A stretch of 64,000 nucleotides of DNA from Sphingomonas kaistensis (GTDB taxonomy: Bacteria; Pseudomonadota; Alphaproteobacteria; Sphingomonadales; Sphingomonadaceae). Below the pieces are notes generated by a model. It had not been told where the DNA came from. It made no database searches and worked only from the letters and a program-made list of their open reading frames with translations. This document shows, one piece after another, positions 24,825 through 34,016 of this stretch. The position numbers and the translations under genes are program-made. The stretch covers positions 1,723,001 through 1,787,000 of the forward strand of contig NZ_CP145607.1 in the NCBI RefSeq assembly GCF_036884275.1, given 5' to 3'. The stretch's first letter is position 1, and each line of letters starts with the position of its first letter.

Positions 24825-27244
24825 TCCGCGGCCTGCAGCCAGGGGGTGTAGTCGTCGTCGGGTCCGGCCGGCCAAGCGGTTCCTGTGAGATGCGGATACC
24901 AGGCGGCCGGATGCTCGCCGTAGAGGGCACGCAGGCCGTCGAGGCGGCGCACGCTGGCTTCGCGTCCGGACAGGACCGTCAGCACCTCTGGCATCCCCGA
25001 CAGGTCGAGCCGCACGACAACCGAATGATTGGCGTGCCGGACCAGGAAGCAGCGGCTGTGGACGGGCAGCGCCCGAATCAAGTCGAGTTCGTGTTCGGAC
25101 AGGCCGAAGCCCGTGCAATAATCCTCGGCTCTGGCCTTGGCATTGGGCATGAAGATGCCCGTCGCGGTCTGCTCCACGATCGCGGAACTGATACTGCTTT
25201 CCAGCGCGTCGCGGGCGGATTGGGTGCCGAAGCCGACCAGCGCATTGCGTTTGCGAAGGGTCTTGAGCCAATCCCTGATGCGCCCGGTGAAGACCGGATC
25301 GTCGAGCGCTTTCCAGCCTTCGTCGATCAGGATCATCGCCGGTTCGCCGCTCAGCCGTTCGTCGATCCGGTGGAACAGGTAGAGCATGGTCGGCGTGCGC
25401 AGCCGCGGATTGTCGAGCAGCGCGGTCATGTCGAACCCGATCATCCGGCGGTCGAGATCGAGTTCGTCCTCGGCATTGTCGAACAGCCAGGCATGTTCGC
25501 CCGACCCCACCCAGGGACCCAAACGCGACACCAGATCGCCTTCCTCGGGGCGGCTGTTTCCGGCGAGGAGTTCGCGGAAATGGCGCAGGCGGCGGAAGGC
25601 CGGATCATGCTCGAAACATGCATCCACCGCTTCGGCGATGATCCGCAGTTCGTGCCCGTTACTGACCTGCAGCAGGATTTCCAGCCAATCGCGCAGGAAC
25701 GCCCGGTTGGACGGCGTGTCGGGCAGCTGGAGCGGGTTGAAGCCCGTCGGCTGACCCGCCGACAGCCGCGCATAATGACCGTCCATCACCCGCACGAAGA
25801 TTTCCGCGCCGCGGTCCTTGTCGAAGATGACGGTGCGCGGATTGAAGCGCTGGGCCTGCGCCGCGAGGAAGTTCAGCACCACCGTCTTGCCCGAACCCGA
25901 GGGCCCGATGACGGTGAAATTGCCGAGGTCGTTTTCGTGGAAATTGAAGTGGTAGGGCGTCGCGCTGGTGGTTTCGAACAGGGCGGTTGCTTCACCCCAG
26001 TGATTGCCCTCGGCGCGGCCCAAGGGAAAGCCGTGCAGCGACAGGAAGCTTGCCGCATTGGCGCTGCTGATGAGGGCGCGGCGCACGATATAGGTCTCGT
26101 TGCCCGGGAATTGCGCCCAGAACGCCGGCTCCAGATTGACGTCTTCCCGGACCGCGATGGCGCCCAGGTCGGCCAGCGCCGCCGCAGCTTCGGCGACCGC
26201 TTCGTCAAGGACGGCAAGGTCGCCGACCATCAGGCTGAGCGTCAGGTGGTGGTCGCCGAAGGCTGCCTGGCCGGCCGCGAGGGCGTCCTTGGCTCCGAGC
26301 ATTTCGCGGCGTTCGGTGGTCGCTTCCTCGTCGGTGGCGCGAAGCCGGCGGATGGCGAGGTCCATCCGCTCCTTGGCGACCTGGCGGTCGGCGGGCGCGA
26401 AGCTTTCGGTCAGCACCAGCGCGCGGGGCAGGCGCAGCAGGCCGTCGACCATGCCGGGGCGGGTGGTCCCGGGATATTCCTTGATCGACAAGGTGCCGGC
26501 AAAGCTGCGCCCGGACGGCCCGCTCCGCTCGAAGGCGTCCAGTCCGAAGCTGATCCGCGAATAGGGGAGGTGCTGGCCCAGATCGGTTGCGGGATCGGGG
26601 GCAAGCACGGGCCGAAGCTCGCCGTTGAACAAGGCCGACAGCAATTCGCATGGTTCGGAGCAGCGCCCGCCCGGACCATCGTAGCCGCCGAGCTGTCGCG
26701 CGCCATAATCGGCGAGGCCGGCGACCAGTGCGGTGGCGGCGGCGTCGAGATCGCGCAGCGCTTTCGGGTCGTGCTCGATCTCGGACTTGCCGCGCGACAG
26801 CTTGCGCGCGATCCGTTCGGGCCAGCCGGTCTTGCCGCGCGCGGGGCGCCGGACGATGGTAAGGAATTGGTCGTTGACAAACATCTGCCGTCCGCCGAGC
26901 CGGGCCCGCCATTGCTCGTCGAGATGCCGGGCGAAAGCAGGGCCTTCCACCGCCGACAGCGACGTCGAGATCGGCCGCCGGATGATGTGCCGGTACAGAA
27001 CGAAGCGGGCGTCGAGTGTGCCGCGCAGAAGCATTTCGCGCACGCCGTGGGCATGGTTCAGTTCGTCCGCGTCGGCCGTCTCGAACGCCATTCCCGGCAC
27101 GTGCAGGCAGCGCATCAGCGACCCGTCGCGAAGCTCGATCGTGCGTTCGTCAAGCAGCCGCCGATAAGGCAGGCGATCCCCGGCGCGCTGCTCTTTCTTC
27201 GCCCAGGCGGCCATGCCGCGCGTTCCTGACTGGCGTGCGGTCAT
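24821..27244 (-). CDS. virB4: T4SS ATPase VirB4
   Basis: The 807-residue CagE/TrbE/VirB4 ATPase has an N-terminal domain, then Walker A GPSGSGKTVVLNF (about 445-457) and Walker B MILIDEGWKAL (about 640) with the downstream Gln/Arg-rich GFGTQSARDAL. It is the largest T4SS motor, bound to the inner membrane. The start at 27244 overlaps virB3's stop by 4 bp and gives MTARQSGTRG; an upstream in-frame start would run into virB3 and is not used. Confidence 0.96.
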   Translation of the reverse strand: MTARQSGTRGMAAWAKKEQRAGDRLPYRRLLDERTIELRDGSLMRCLHVPGMAFETADADELNHAHGVREMLLRGTLDARFVLYRHIIRRPISTSLSAVEGPAFARHLDEQWRARLGGRQMFVNDQFLTIVRRPARGKTGWPERIARKLSRGKSEIEHDPKALRDLDAAATALVAGLADYGARQLGGYDGPGGRCSEPCELLSALFNGELRPVLAPDPATDLGQHLPYSRISFGLDAFERSGPSGRSFAGTLSIKEYPGTTRPGMVDGLLRLPRALVLTESFAPADRQVAKERMDLAIRRLRATDEEATTERREMLGAKDALAAGQAAFGDHHLTLSLMVGDLAVLDEAVAEAAAALADLGAIAVREDVNLEPAFWAQFPGNETYIVRRALISSANAASFLSLHGFPLGRAEGNHWGEATALFETTSATPYHFNFHENDLGNFTVIGPSGSGKTVVLNFLAAQAQRFNPRTVIFDKDRGAEIFVRVMDGHYARLSAGQPTGFNPLQLPDTPSNRAFLRDWLEILLQVSNGHELRIIAEAVDACFEHDPAFRRLRHFRELLAGNSRPEEGDLVSRLGPWVGSGEHAWLFDNAEDELDLDRRMIGFDMTALLDNPRLRTPTMLYLFHRIDERLSGEPAMILIDEGWKALDDPVFTGRIRDWLKTLRKRNALVGFGTQSARDALESSISSAIVEQTATGIFMPNAKARAEDYCTGFGLSEHELDLIRALPVHSRCFLVRHANHSVVVRLDLSGMPEVLTVLSGREASVRRLDGLRALYGEHPAAWYPHLTGTAWPAGPDDDYTPWLQAAE

Positions 27245-27525
27245 GGCGAATAGCTGTTGCAACCCCACTTTTTCCAATTGGCGACCCGTGGGCAGCGGCT
27301 GACCTTTGTCAGCCACAGGTCGAACACGCGCGGCTCGCGCAGGCAGGCGACATAGCCGATGCCGTGGACCAGCAGCGCGATCGGCAGCGCCAGGAACGAG
27401 CCGGTGATGAGGAAGGCTTCGGTCGTCACCGCGGCATTGATGACGAAGAAGTTGTAGGTGACGCCCGCGAACATCTGTGGCCTGGTCAACGCTCGGAACA
27501 CAGGGTCGCGGTGGAGGCTGGTCAC
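27241..27525 (-). CDS. virB3: T4SS inner-membrane protein VirB3
   Basis: The 94-residue protein starts MTSLHRDPVFRALTRPQMFAG, the VirB3/TrbD signature, with two adjacent hydrophobic helices (about 24-60) and a Cys/Trp-rich C-terminus. It associates with VirB4 at the inner membrane. It lies 4 bp after virB2. Confidence 0.92.
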   Translation of the reverse strand: MTSLHRDPVFRALTRPQMFAGVTYNFFVINAAVTTEAFLITGSFLALPIALLVHGIGYVACLREPRVFDLWLTKVSRCPRVANWKKWGCNSYSP

Positions 27526-27529
27526 CTTC

Positions 27530-27835
27530 CTATCCCGACACTGCCGCAGTGGTGCGGATACCCGACACGATGGCGGCCGAGCCGAACAGCACGAAGCAGC
27601 CGACGATTACCGTCGCGCCGAAGCGCCAGTTCATCCGGCCGGTCAGCATCATGAAGCCGACCATCGCCACCGCGATCACGGCAACGGCGGTGGCGACATT
27701 GCCGAGCAGCGTTCCCTGCAGCCATGCCAGTGCGGACACGATCGGTCCCGATCCTTGCGGATCGGTCGTCTGCGCCAGGGCGGGCGAGGCCGCGGTCAGC
27801 AGGATCGAGGTTGCCAGTGGGGTGGTGCTCTTCAT
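27530..27835 (-). CDS. virB2: T4SS pilin VirB2
   Basis: The 101-residue protein has a cleavable signal ending ASPALAQ, then two hydrophobic helices (about 45-70 and 75-95) separated by a short basic loop (GRMNWRFG), the usual TrbC/VirB2 prepilin form. The mature protein forms the conjugative or secretion pilus. It overlaps virB1 by 4 bp. Confidence 0.92.
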   Translation of the reverse strand: MKSTTPLATSILLTAASPALAQTTDPQGSGPIVSALAWLQGTLLGNVATAVAVIAVAMVGFMMLTGRMNWRFGATVIVGCFVLFGSAAIVSGIRTTAAVSG

Positions 27836-28488
27836 CGTGCCCTTCCTTGCGAATTGGTCGAGTTGCTGAGGCGGTCGACGATGGACCGTACGTAATTCTG
27901 GGTTTCGCGGATGCGCGGAATGCCGCCCGCGCGAATCACCCGGCCCGGGCCGGCGTTGTAGGCTGCCAGCGCGCGTTCGACGTCGCCGTCGAAGCGATCC
28001 AGCTGCTGGCGAAGATAGCGTGCTCCGCCCGCCAGATTGGCGGCGGTGTCGAGCGGATTGACGCCAAGGTCACGCGCGGTAGCGGGCATCAGCTGGGCAA
28101 GCCCGATCGCCCCTACCGGCGAACGCGCGTTGCTGCGCCACCGGCTTTCCTGCCAGACCAACGCTTCCAGCAGGGCGGGGCTGATCTGATGCTGTTCGGC
28201 AAGTTGTTCGACCAGACCGGCATAAGCGACCGGCGACGATGACGGGGCCGCAATGGTGATCGCATCGGCGGGAAGCCGGAGATCGCCGATCTGCTCGACT
28301 TCGCCGACGGTGGGGGAAACGCTGCCACGGTCGGCGGCACGCACCAGGATCGTGCCGTCCTTGTTCAGTTCGATCACGTCGGCGCGGGCGGGATTGGCGG
28401 CCGCAAGCGCCAGGCAGGCCAGGCCAGTCGCGGCGGCGCGGCGTGCCACGCCCCCGCGACTGAATTTCAAGGCAGACCCTTGCATCAT
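27832..28488 (-). CDS. virB1: VirB1-like lytic transglycosylase
   Basis: The protein has 218 residues with a signal peptide (about 1-36) and a C-terminal SLT domain (about 95-215). The catalytic Glu is in ALVWQESRW, with the SPVGAIGLAQLMPATA and AYNAGPGRV motifs all present. It opens peptidoglycan for T4SS assembly. Two consecutive ATG codons begin at 28488; only 16 bp separate it from the ferritin-like gene upstream, so the virB operon may be transcribed through from there. Confidence 0.93.
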   Translation of the reverse strand: MMQGSALKFSRGGVARRAAATGLACLALAAANPARADVIELNKDGTILVRAADRGSVSPTVGEVEQIGDLRLPADAITIAAPSSSPVAYAGLVEQLAEQHQISPALLEALVWQESRWRSNARSPVGAIGLAQLMPATARDLGVNPLDTAANLAGGARYLRQQLDRFDGDVERALAAYNAGPGRVIRAGGIPRIRETQNYVRSIVDRLSNSTNSQGRAR

Positions 28489-28504
28489 GACCTTTCCATC
28501 TGGA

Positions 28505-29500
28505 TCAGCCGGCCGAACTCGTATTGACCGAGCCGTTGACGCCATTGGGGAAGAAGCCGCCCCTCGGAACCGCGCCCGCGTTGAGGTAGACGATGTTGAG
28601 AACGTCGCCTGGAGTGCGGCTGTACGCGATGCCGTCGGCGTCGGTCGGCACGATGTTCGACGCTCCGTTTGCGCCGCGTACGCCCTGGTCCACATCGGTC
28701 GGTCCGTCGAGCGAGTCGCGGGCATTGGAGATACGCTCGGTGGCGTCGATCAAGGCCGGAACCGCGATGCCCTTGGCATAGAGCACGGTGCGGACGAGGC
28801 CGGCATGATAGGCTTCGGCGCCTAGAATCCCGGCCGCTGCCGACAGGAAGACCTCGCTCTTCAGCAGCGGCGAAGCACCCTTGTAGGCGGTGACGCCGAC
28901 ATCTTCGAAGATGTACGCGCCGAGCAGGAAGTTCTCGTCACTGGCGTAGGGATCGAACGACTGGCCCTGCGTGATTAGGCCTGCCGCGACCGCGGCTTGC
29001 GAGAACGGGCCGGTCGGTGACGAACTGATATCGATCGCCGGCTGCGCCACGGCCGCGCTGCCGAGGGCCGTGCGCAGGAAGATGACGTGCTGGCGTTCGT
29101 CGACCGCAATCTCGTTCGCATATTGGCGCACCACCGGATCGGTGAACGTCACCGCGCGTCCGCCGGTCGCCGCGCCCTGCGTTCCCGTGCCGGTCAGGAG
29201 ATTGGCGGCAAGGCCCGAGCCGGTCGCCGCGAAGCTGTAGAATTGGGCTTCGAGATATTCGAGGTTGAGCGCGAAATTGAGAATGTCGCCGTCGGACAGG
29301 CCGGTGGCCGGGGGCGGTGTGTTGGCACCCGGATCGACACCGAGCCCGTCGCCGCTGTTACCGCCGCCGCCGCAGCCGCTGAGCGCCGTCGCTCCGGCGA
29401 CAGCTGCCGAAATACCGGCGAATTTGAGAAACGCCCGGCGCTGCTGGCGGCGAGCAGCCTGACGCTCGCCCAGTTCGGCAATGAGATCTTGCTGGTTCAT
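28505..29500 (-). CDS. Tat-exported ferritin-like lipoprotein (copy 1)
   Basis: This gene encodes 331 residues. The N-terminus has a twin-arginine motif RRAFLK, a hydrophobic stretch, then a lipobox LSGC followed by Gly residues, so it is probably a Tat-exported lipoprotein. The rest matches the ferritin-like 'Ferritin_2' family, with [19 protein letters not shown] near the start and a later [10 protein letters not shown] helix supplying Glu/His ligands. It is a tandem paralogue of the next gene upstream (25-bp gap) and is followed by virB1 after 16 bp. Function unproven; other members are linked to stress or desiccation. Confidence 0.88.
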   Translation of the reverse strand: MNQQDLIAELGERQAARRQQRRAFLKFAGISAAVAGATALSGCGGGGNSGDGLGVDPGANTPPPATGLSDGDILNFALNLEYLEAQFYSFAATGSGLAANLLTGTGTQGAATGGRAVTFTDPVVRQYANEIAVDERQHVIFLRTALGSAAVAQPAIDISSSPTGPFSQAAVAAGLITQGQSFDPYASDENFLLGAYIFEDVGVTAYKGASPLLKSEVFLSAAAGILGAEAYHAGLVRTVLYAKGIAVPALIDATERISNARDSLDGPTDVDQGVRGANGASNIVPTDADGIAYSRTPGDVLNIVYLNAGAVPRGGFFPNGVNGSVNTSSAG

Positions 29501-29525
29501 GGGACCGCTTTCCTGTCTGGAGTTC

Positions 29526-30467
29526 TCAGCCGGCGCTGCTGACGGTAATGGCGCCATTGACACCATTGGGATAGAAGCCGCCCCGCGGGACCGCTCCGGG
29601 GTTCAGGTAGACGATGTTGAGGACGTCACCCGTGGTCCGGCCGAACACCAACGCATTCGAGTCCGTCGGAACGATGTTGCTGGCATTGCCGATGGCGGCG
29701 ACGCCCTGATCGACGTCGGCCGGGTTGTCGAGCGAGTCGCGCGCGTTGGAGATCTTCTCGGTCGCGTCGATCAGCGCCGGGGTCTGGATGCCCTTGCGGT
29801 ACAAGGTCGTGCGCACGATCGCCGCGTGATAGGCCTCGACCGCGAGGATGCCGGCCGCCGCTTCGGTGAAGGTCTTGTTGGCGAGGAGGGGCGCTGCGCC
29901 CTTGTAGGCGGTGACCCCGACATCTTCGAAGATAAAGGCGCCGAGCAGGAAGTTCTCGTCGCTCGCATAGGGATCGAAACTCTGCCCCGCACCGACCAGT
30001 CCGGCGGCCCGTGCAGCAGTTGAGAACGCTCCGTTCGGATCGGTGCCGATGTCGATCGCCGGCTGGGCCACGGCGGCTGTGCCGAGGGCGCGACGAAGGA
30101 AGTTTACGTGGGCAATCTCGTCCTGCGCGATCTCGCGGGCATATTGCGCGACAACCGGATCGGTGAACGCGACCTGGCGACCACCGGTAGCCGCACCCTG
30201 GGTTCCGGTACCGCTCAGGCTGCTGTTGGGCAGGCCGGTTCCGAACACCGCGAACGAGTAGAATTGCGCTTCGAGATACTCGAGGTTGAGCGCGAAATTC
30301 AGGATGTCGGCATCCGACACCGTTTGCGCAAAAGCGCGCGAACTCATGGTCGCTGCCGCGACGCCGATTCCGGCCGCGTAGACCCCAAGCGATTGCACAA
30401 AGGAACGGCGTTCATCTCGCCGTTTTGCTCGCGCTTCCAAGATGTCGAGCATTGTATCGTCGGCCAT
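29526..30467 (-). CDS. Tat-exported ferritin-like protein (copy 2)
   Basis: The 313-residue protein closely parallels copy 1: RRSFVQ twin-arginine-like motif, signal ending SSRAFAQ without a lipobox, then [19 protein letters not shown] and [14 protein letters not shown] helices. It would be soluble in the periplasm, in contrast to the lipidated neighbour. ATG 30467 is chosen because GGAGG lies 8 bases upstream; an earlier in-frame ATG at 30542 has none. It is the promoter-proximal gene of the ferritin-virB run and diverges from the Crp-type regulator. Confidence 0.88.
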   Translation of the reverse strand: MADDTMLDILEARAKRRDERRSFVQSLGVYAAGIGVAAATMSSRAFAQTVSDADILNFALNLEYLEAQFYSFAVFGTGLPNSSLSGTGTQGAATGGRQVAFTDPVVAQYAREIAQDEIAHVNFLRRALGTAAVAQPAIDIGTDPNGAFSTAARAAGLVGAGQSFDPYASDENFLLGAFIFEDVGVTAYKGAAPLLANKTFTEAAAGILAVEAYHAAIVRTTLYRKGIQTPALIDATEKISNARDSLDNPADVDQGVAAIGNASNIVPTDSNALVFGRTTGDVLNIVYLNPGAVPRGGFYPNGVNGAITVSSAG

Positions 30468-30545
30468 TGCACGCCTCCGGTTGGGGTGTCGGTATGCGAC
30501 GAATGTCCCGAGTTCGGAGGGCGTTGCCAAGGGCGCATTCACTCC

Positions 30546-30560
30546 GGTACGCCCCCGTAC
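30546..30560. promoter_or_regulatory. inverted-repeat site GGTACG-NCN-NCGTAC (copy A)
   Basis: GGTACGCCCCCGTAC contains the inverted half-sites GTACG and CGTAC. It lies about 80 bp upstream of the ferritin-like gene start (minus strand) and about 115 bp before the Crp-type gene. A close relative occurs at 32613, upstream of the outer-membrane barrel gene. Candidate operator. Confidence 0.5.
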
Positions 30561-30676
30561 GTTAAATCAAACTGCTGCAATCCAGGCGTCTTTAGGTTCC
30601 GTTTAAGCGCATAAAAAACTTCGTCATTTTTGCATCCGAAAACGGCGGCGAACCGTATGGCGATCCGGAGGCTGCG

Positions 30677-31456
30677 TTGCTGTTACATTGTGAATCCGAC
30701 TTCGCCATGCCGTTGCCGGAAAGGCGCCCGACTGGGTTCCTGTCACGGCTCTGCGATTCCGATTTCGCGCTGCTGAAACCCAGTCTCGAGCTCGTCGAGG
30801 TCGCTCGCGGCGCCATGCTGGTCGCGATGGCCGACGTCGGGGACTTCGCCTATTTTTCGCAAGGTCCACTGATCTCGCTGAGCCAGGGCAATACAGTCGA
30901 AGTGGCCTTGGTCGGAAGCGAAGGCGTCGTCGGTTGGCCGACGTTGGTCGGATGCGCGGCATCACCATTCGAAGCGACGGTTTGCGGCCGCGACGGTTGG
31001 GTTTTTCGGGTGCGCGGCGATCATCTTCGCGCACTGATCGTAGCGCGACCGTCGATCGGCCTGATGCTGGTCGGTTTCATCAATGCGGTCGGGCTGCAAA
31101 TGGCGGAAACGATCGGTGCCGCCGCATCGCATTCGCTGGAACGACGGCTGGCCCGCTGGATCCTCCTGAGGCATGATCGACTGGGCGGAGACGAGATACC
31201 GGTGCACCACGACGGCATTGCGTTGAACCTCGGTACCCGCCGCGCGACGATCACCGACACGCTTCACCTTCTCGAAGGCGCCGGCCATGTCCGCGGCCGC
31301 CGCGGGCGGATCATCGTTCGGGACCGTCGCGGCCTCGAGAGCGTGGCGGGCGGATGCTACGGCTCGTCCGAAGCCTTTTATCGCTCGGTGCTCGGTCCGT
31401 TCGGCAAATCGCTGCCGTCCCGCGCCGACCGTGTGATTGGAATCAACAGTCACTGA
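30677..31456 (+). CDS. Crp/Fnr-family transcriptional regulator
   Basis: The protein has 259 residues: an N-terminal cyclic-nucleotide-binding-like beta barrel (about 20-140) lacking the cAMP-binding Glu/Arg-Ser signature and the Fnr cysteines, a dimer helix, and a C-terminal winged helix with the recognition region NLGTRRATITDTLHLLE. The TTG at 30677 with GGAGG upstream is preferred; ATG 30707 has no ribosome site. Diverges from the ferritin-like/virB genes and is a likely regulator of that unit, possibly through the site at 30546. Confidence 0.85.
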   Translation: MLLHCESDFAMPLPERRPTGFLSRLCDSDFALLKPSLELVEVARGAMLVAMADVGDFAYFSQGPLISLSQGNTVEVALVGSEGVVGWPTLVGCAASPFEATVCGRDGWVFRVRGDHLRALIVARPSIGLMLVGFINAVGLQMAETIGAAASHSLERRLARWILLRHDRLGGDEIPVHHDGIALNLGTRRATITDTLHLLEGAGHVRGRRGRIIVRDRRGLESVAGGCYGSSEAFYRSVLGPFGKSLPSRADRVIGINSH

Positions 31457-31475
31457 GCGATAAGTTTTTCCTCAC

Positions 31476-31512
31476 AAAAAAGGGCGGCTACCCCGCGGTG
31501 CCTCCCTTTTCT
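31476..31512. terminator. bidirectional rho-independent terminator
   Basis: An A-run followed by AAAAGGGCGGC, and GTGCCTCCCTTTT on the other side, form a stem flanked by A and T tracts between two convergent genes. It would end both the regulator and the barrel-protein transcripts. Confidence 0.75.
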
Positions 31513-31527
31513 GCATTCAAAAAGTGA

Positions 31528-32544
31528 TCAGCCCCGAACGGGTGCCACCTCGGGCGGCGGCGGGGGCGGTGGCGGAACGGGGCAGACGTCGCTTGCCAGA
31601 ACGACCGACCCGTCGGGACAGGTCTGTGTTGCCGGAGGCGGCGGCGGCGGCGCAGCCTGAACCGGCGGCGGGGGAGGCGGCGGTGGGGGCGGCGGCGCTT
31701 CCGATCGGCCGAAATTGAAGGTCAGGCTGGCCAGCACCGAGTGGCTGCGGAACTTGCGGTCGAAGGTGGTGAACAATGCCGCACTGGTCGTCTGGTCGAC
31801 GATGGTCGCATTCGCCGGATTGACGACGAACCTATTGGCGTTGCCGACGAGATTGACGCCGCTGTCGTCGGTCAGATTCAGCCGCTCGGTCATGAAATAG
31901 CGATACTTCAGACCGAAATCGATGTTGTCGCTGATGGCGTAGCGCGCGCCGGCGATCAGCTGGTAGGCCCAGGCATTGTCCCTGGCACTGGCGAATCTGA
32001 CACGGGCGCGGCCCGCGCCGCCGCCGGCGTAAAAGGACAATCCGTCCTCGTTGCCGAGGTCGATCAGGGCATTGACCATCCCCGAATAGATGCTCGCCCG
32101 TCCGTCGAGGGTGAAGTCGGAAGCGGTGAGCGCGCGTACGCCCGGCGCCCCGGGATCGGGAACGGCGGACGGGCGATTGAGCGCGGTGTTGAGGCTGGTG
32201 ACGAAGCCGTTGTCGATCGTGAAACCATCGAGCTTGGCGCGCTTGTAGCCGAACTCGCCTTCCACCCTTACCGGACCGAAGTCGTAGCCGAGCAAGGCGT
32301 CGACGTCGTAGCCCCGGCGATAATCGAGGCGGATCGCATTGCCCGCGCGAAAATCGGCGGGCCCGACCGGTGCCGCCGGTGTCGCTGGCGACTGGGTCGT
32401 CGTATAGTCGACAAGAATGTCGCCGCTCTGGTTTCGGGGAAACAAGATGCCGCCTTCGAGACCGATGTAAGGTTGCCCATCGCGGGCAACGGCGGGAGCG
32501 GCGACAGCGAGGCTCGCCGTGGCCAGAAGGAAGAGCTTGCGCAT
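31528..32544 (-). CDS. outer-membrane beta-barrel protein with Pro-rich C-terminus
   Basis: This gene encodes 338 residues with a Sec signal (MRKLFLLATASLAVAAPAVA). Residues ~22-285 alternate as in an eight-stranded OmpA-type barrel, with PYIGLEGGILFPRN at the start and SHSVLASLTFNFG as the final strand. The tail is long proline runs around TCPDGSVVLASDVCP, typical of sphingomonad porin-like proteins, and there is no OmpA peptidoglycan domain. The start at 32544 has GGAG a few bases upstream. Confidence 0.85.
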   Translation of the reverse strand: MRKLFLLATASLAVAAPAVARDGQPYIGLEGGILFPRNQSGDILVDYTTTQSPATPAAPVGPADFRAGNAIRLDYRRGYDVDALLGYDFGPVRVEGEFGYKRAKLDGFTIDNGFVTSLNTALNRPSAVPDPGAPGVRALTASDFTLDGRASIYSGMVNALIDLGNEDGLSFYAGGGAGRARVRFASARDNAWAYQLIAGARYAISDNIDFGLKYRYFMTERLNLTDDSGVNLVGNANRFVVNPANATIVDQTTSAALFTTFDRKFRSHSVLASLTFNFGRSEAPPPPPPPPPPPVQAAPPPPPPATQTCPDGSVVLASDVCPVPPPPPPPPEVAPVRG

Positions 32545-32612
32545 GATATCTCCTGTTCGCGTCGGCCAAGTGTTCGCCCGCTGGCCGCTTTTGCCAAGCA
32601 ACTCGGCAATCC

Positions 32613-32627
32613 GGTACGGCGGCGTAC
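32613..32627. promoter_or_regulatory. inverted-repeat site GGTACG-NCN-NCGTAC (copy B)
   Basis: GGTACGGCGGCGTAC matches the site at 30546 in both half-sites and also shares the preceding TCC. It is 69 bp upstream of the barrel gene start, in the 283-bp divergent region shared with the pilus operon. No other gene is seen in 32545-32827. Confidence 0.5.
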
Positions 32628-32827
32628 TTTTGGTGCTGTGGCGATGGGCAATGTCCGCTTGGTTCCGTGCGTGAATTGTCTTTCGCGCGGGTGCGACAGA
32701 TTTATGCCAGTCGGTCGCGGACGTGCTGTTGGCACGCCGCTCTTCCTTTTCGGTCCACTTTGAAGCGACAGGCAAGGTAACCTTTAGTCAGCCGGTTTAC
32801 CTTGTTTGCAGCCAAGGACCCAGTGAC

Positions 32828-33325
32828 ATGACAATTCATCCCAGGATCTGCCTTGCGCTTCTCGCGCTGCTTGCGGGATGGGGCACCATTGCCGAGGCCG
32901 GCACGGTGCAGACCACCATGAACGTGTCTGCAACCGTGCAGAGTTCATGCCTGGTCAGCGCTGCTCCCATAGTGTTCGGCAGCTATGATCCGACCAGCGC
33001 AACGCCGACCAATGCGATGGGCCTGATCACCGTGACCTGTACGACGGGGACAAATTTCGTCGTTGGGTTGAATGCGGGGACGGCGGCAGGTGCGACGGTG
33101 TCGACGCGGCAAATGTCGAATGCGGCGCAGCGCTTGAATTACGGCCTGTTCACCGATGCCAGCCGGACGAGCAATTGGGGCAATACCTCGGGGGTGGATG
33201 CGCTGCCGCCGATCACGGCAACGCTCGTCCCAAGCGTGATCACCGTGTACGGCCAGATCGCCGCCCAGCAGAACGTGCCGGCGGGAGCCTATTCGGACAC
33301 CGTGACGGTTACGGTGACCTACTGA
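32828..33325 (+). CDS. spore-coat-U domain pilus subunit
   Basis: The 165-residue protein has a signal peptide ending IAEAGT, then the SCPU (spore coat protein U) domain: Cys-containing ATVQSSCLV strand, FGSYDPTSA, LNYGLFTDASRT and terminal VTVTVTY. These are subunits of archaic chaperone-usher pili (Csu-type). It is the first gene of the operon and most likely the major shaft subunit. ATG 32828 follows a short non-coding lead. Confidence 0.9.
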   Translation: MTIHPRICLALLALLAGWGTIAEAGTVQTTMNVSATVQSSCLVSAAPIVFGSYDPTSATPTNAMGLITVTCTTGTNFVVGLNAGTAAGATVSTRQMSNAAQRLNYGLFTDASRTSNWGNTSGVDALPPITATLVPSVITVYGQIAAQQNVPAGAYSDTVTVTVTY

Positions 33326-34012
33326 ATGATGCGCGCCGTCGCCTTCTTGTGCGCTCTTGCCGGGGCCTGTGCCGCGTCCACCGCGCATGCAGCCGCCCGG
33401 ATTGCGGTAGCGCCGATCAGGATCGAGTTGGCGTCGAACGCCAACTTCTGCTCGCTGCACGTGAGCAACCTTGGCCAGGACAAGGTGGCGGTGCAGCTGC
33501 GCGGGTTCGCCTGGTCGCAGGATACCGACGGCGCCGACCGGCTCGACCCCGCCGACATCGCGGTGAACCCTTCGATCATGGAGCTGCAAGCAGGTCAGAA
33601 ACGGCTGGTGCGGTGCAGCCTGCCACCTCAGGCCGGCGCGGCGGAAAGCAGCCACCGCCTGCTGGTCGACGAATTGCCGCGGGGCAATTTTTCGCCGGGC
33701 ACCATGCAGACGGTGTTGCGGCTGAGCCTGCCGATCTTCCGCAAGCCCGCTGGTGCGATGCCAGCCCTGCGATGGAGCGCCGGCGACGGCTCCGCGCTGC
33801 ACCTTCGCAACACCGGCGGAGCGCATGCTCTGATCGGCAAGCTTATCGTTACTCGCGAAGGGAAAAAGCCCGAGACGATCGAACGCGGCTTTTATCTACT
33901 GGCAGGCGCGCGCCGCCCGATTACGCTTGCTGGCGGTGCGGCCGGTATCACCCGGATCGAAGCGGTCATGGACACCGGAAAGGTGGATGTCGTCGCCACG
34001 GCCGTTGAGTGA
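33326..34012 (+). CDS. periplasmic pilus chaperone (PapD-like, archaic type)
   Basis: The 228-residue protein has a signal peptide (about 1-23) and two immunoglobulin-like lobes. The first lobe ends with PSIMELQAGQKRLVRC, the second starts near LPIFRKPAG, where the chaperone donates its G1 strand. It delivers SCPU subunits to the usher. It starts immediately after the stop of the upstream subunit. Confidence 0.9.
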   Translation: MMRAVAFLCALAGACAASTAHAAARIAVAPIRIELASNANFCSLHVSNLGQDKVAVQLRGFAWSQDTDGADRLDPADIAVNPSIMELQAGQKRLVRCSLPPQAGAAESSHRLLVDELPRGNFSPGTMQTVLRLSLPIFRKPAGAMPALRWSAGDGSALHLRNTGGAHALIGKLIVTREGKKPETIERGFYLLAGARRPITLAGGAAGITRIEAVMDTGKVDVVATAVE

Positions 34013-34016
34013 TCGC

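Noticed and set aside
24809..27229. 806-codon plus-strand frame antisense to virB4
   Set aside because: VirB4 has intact Walker motifs and correct overlaps with its neighbours; the antisense frame has no ribosome site or family features.
31550..31700. GC-rich low-complexity tract resembling a tandem repeat
   Set aside because: It encodes the proline-rich tail of the outer-membrane barrel protein and shows no fixed repeat unit at DNA level.
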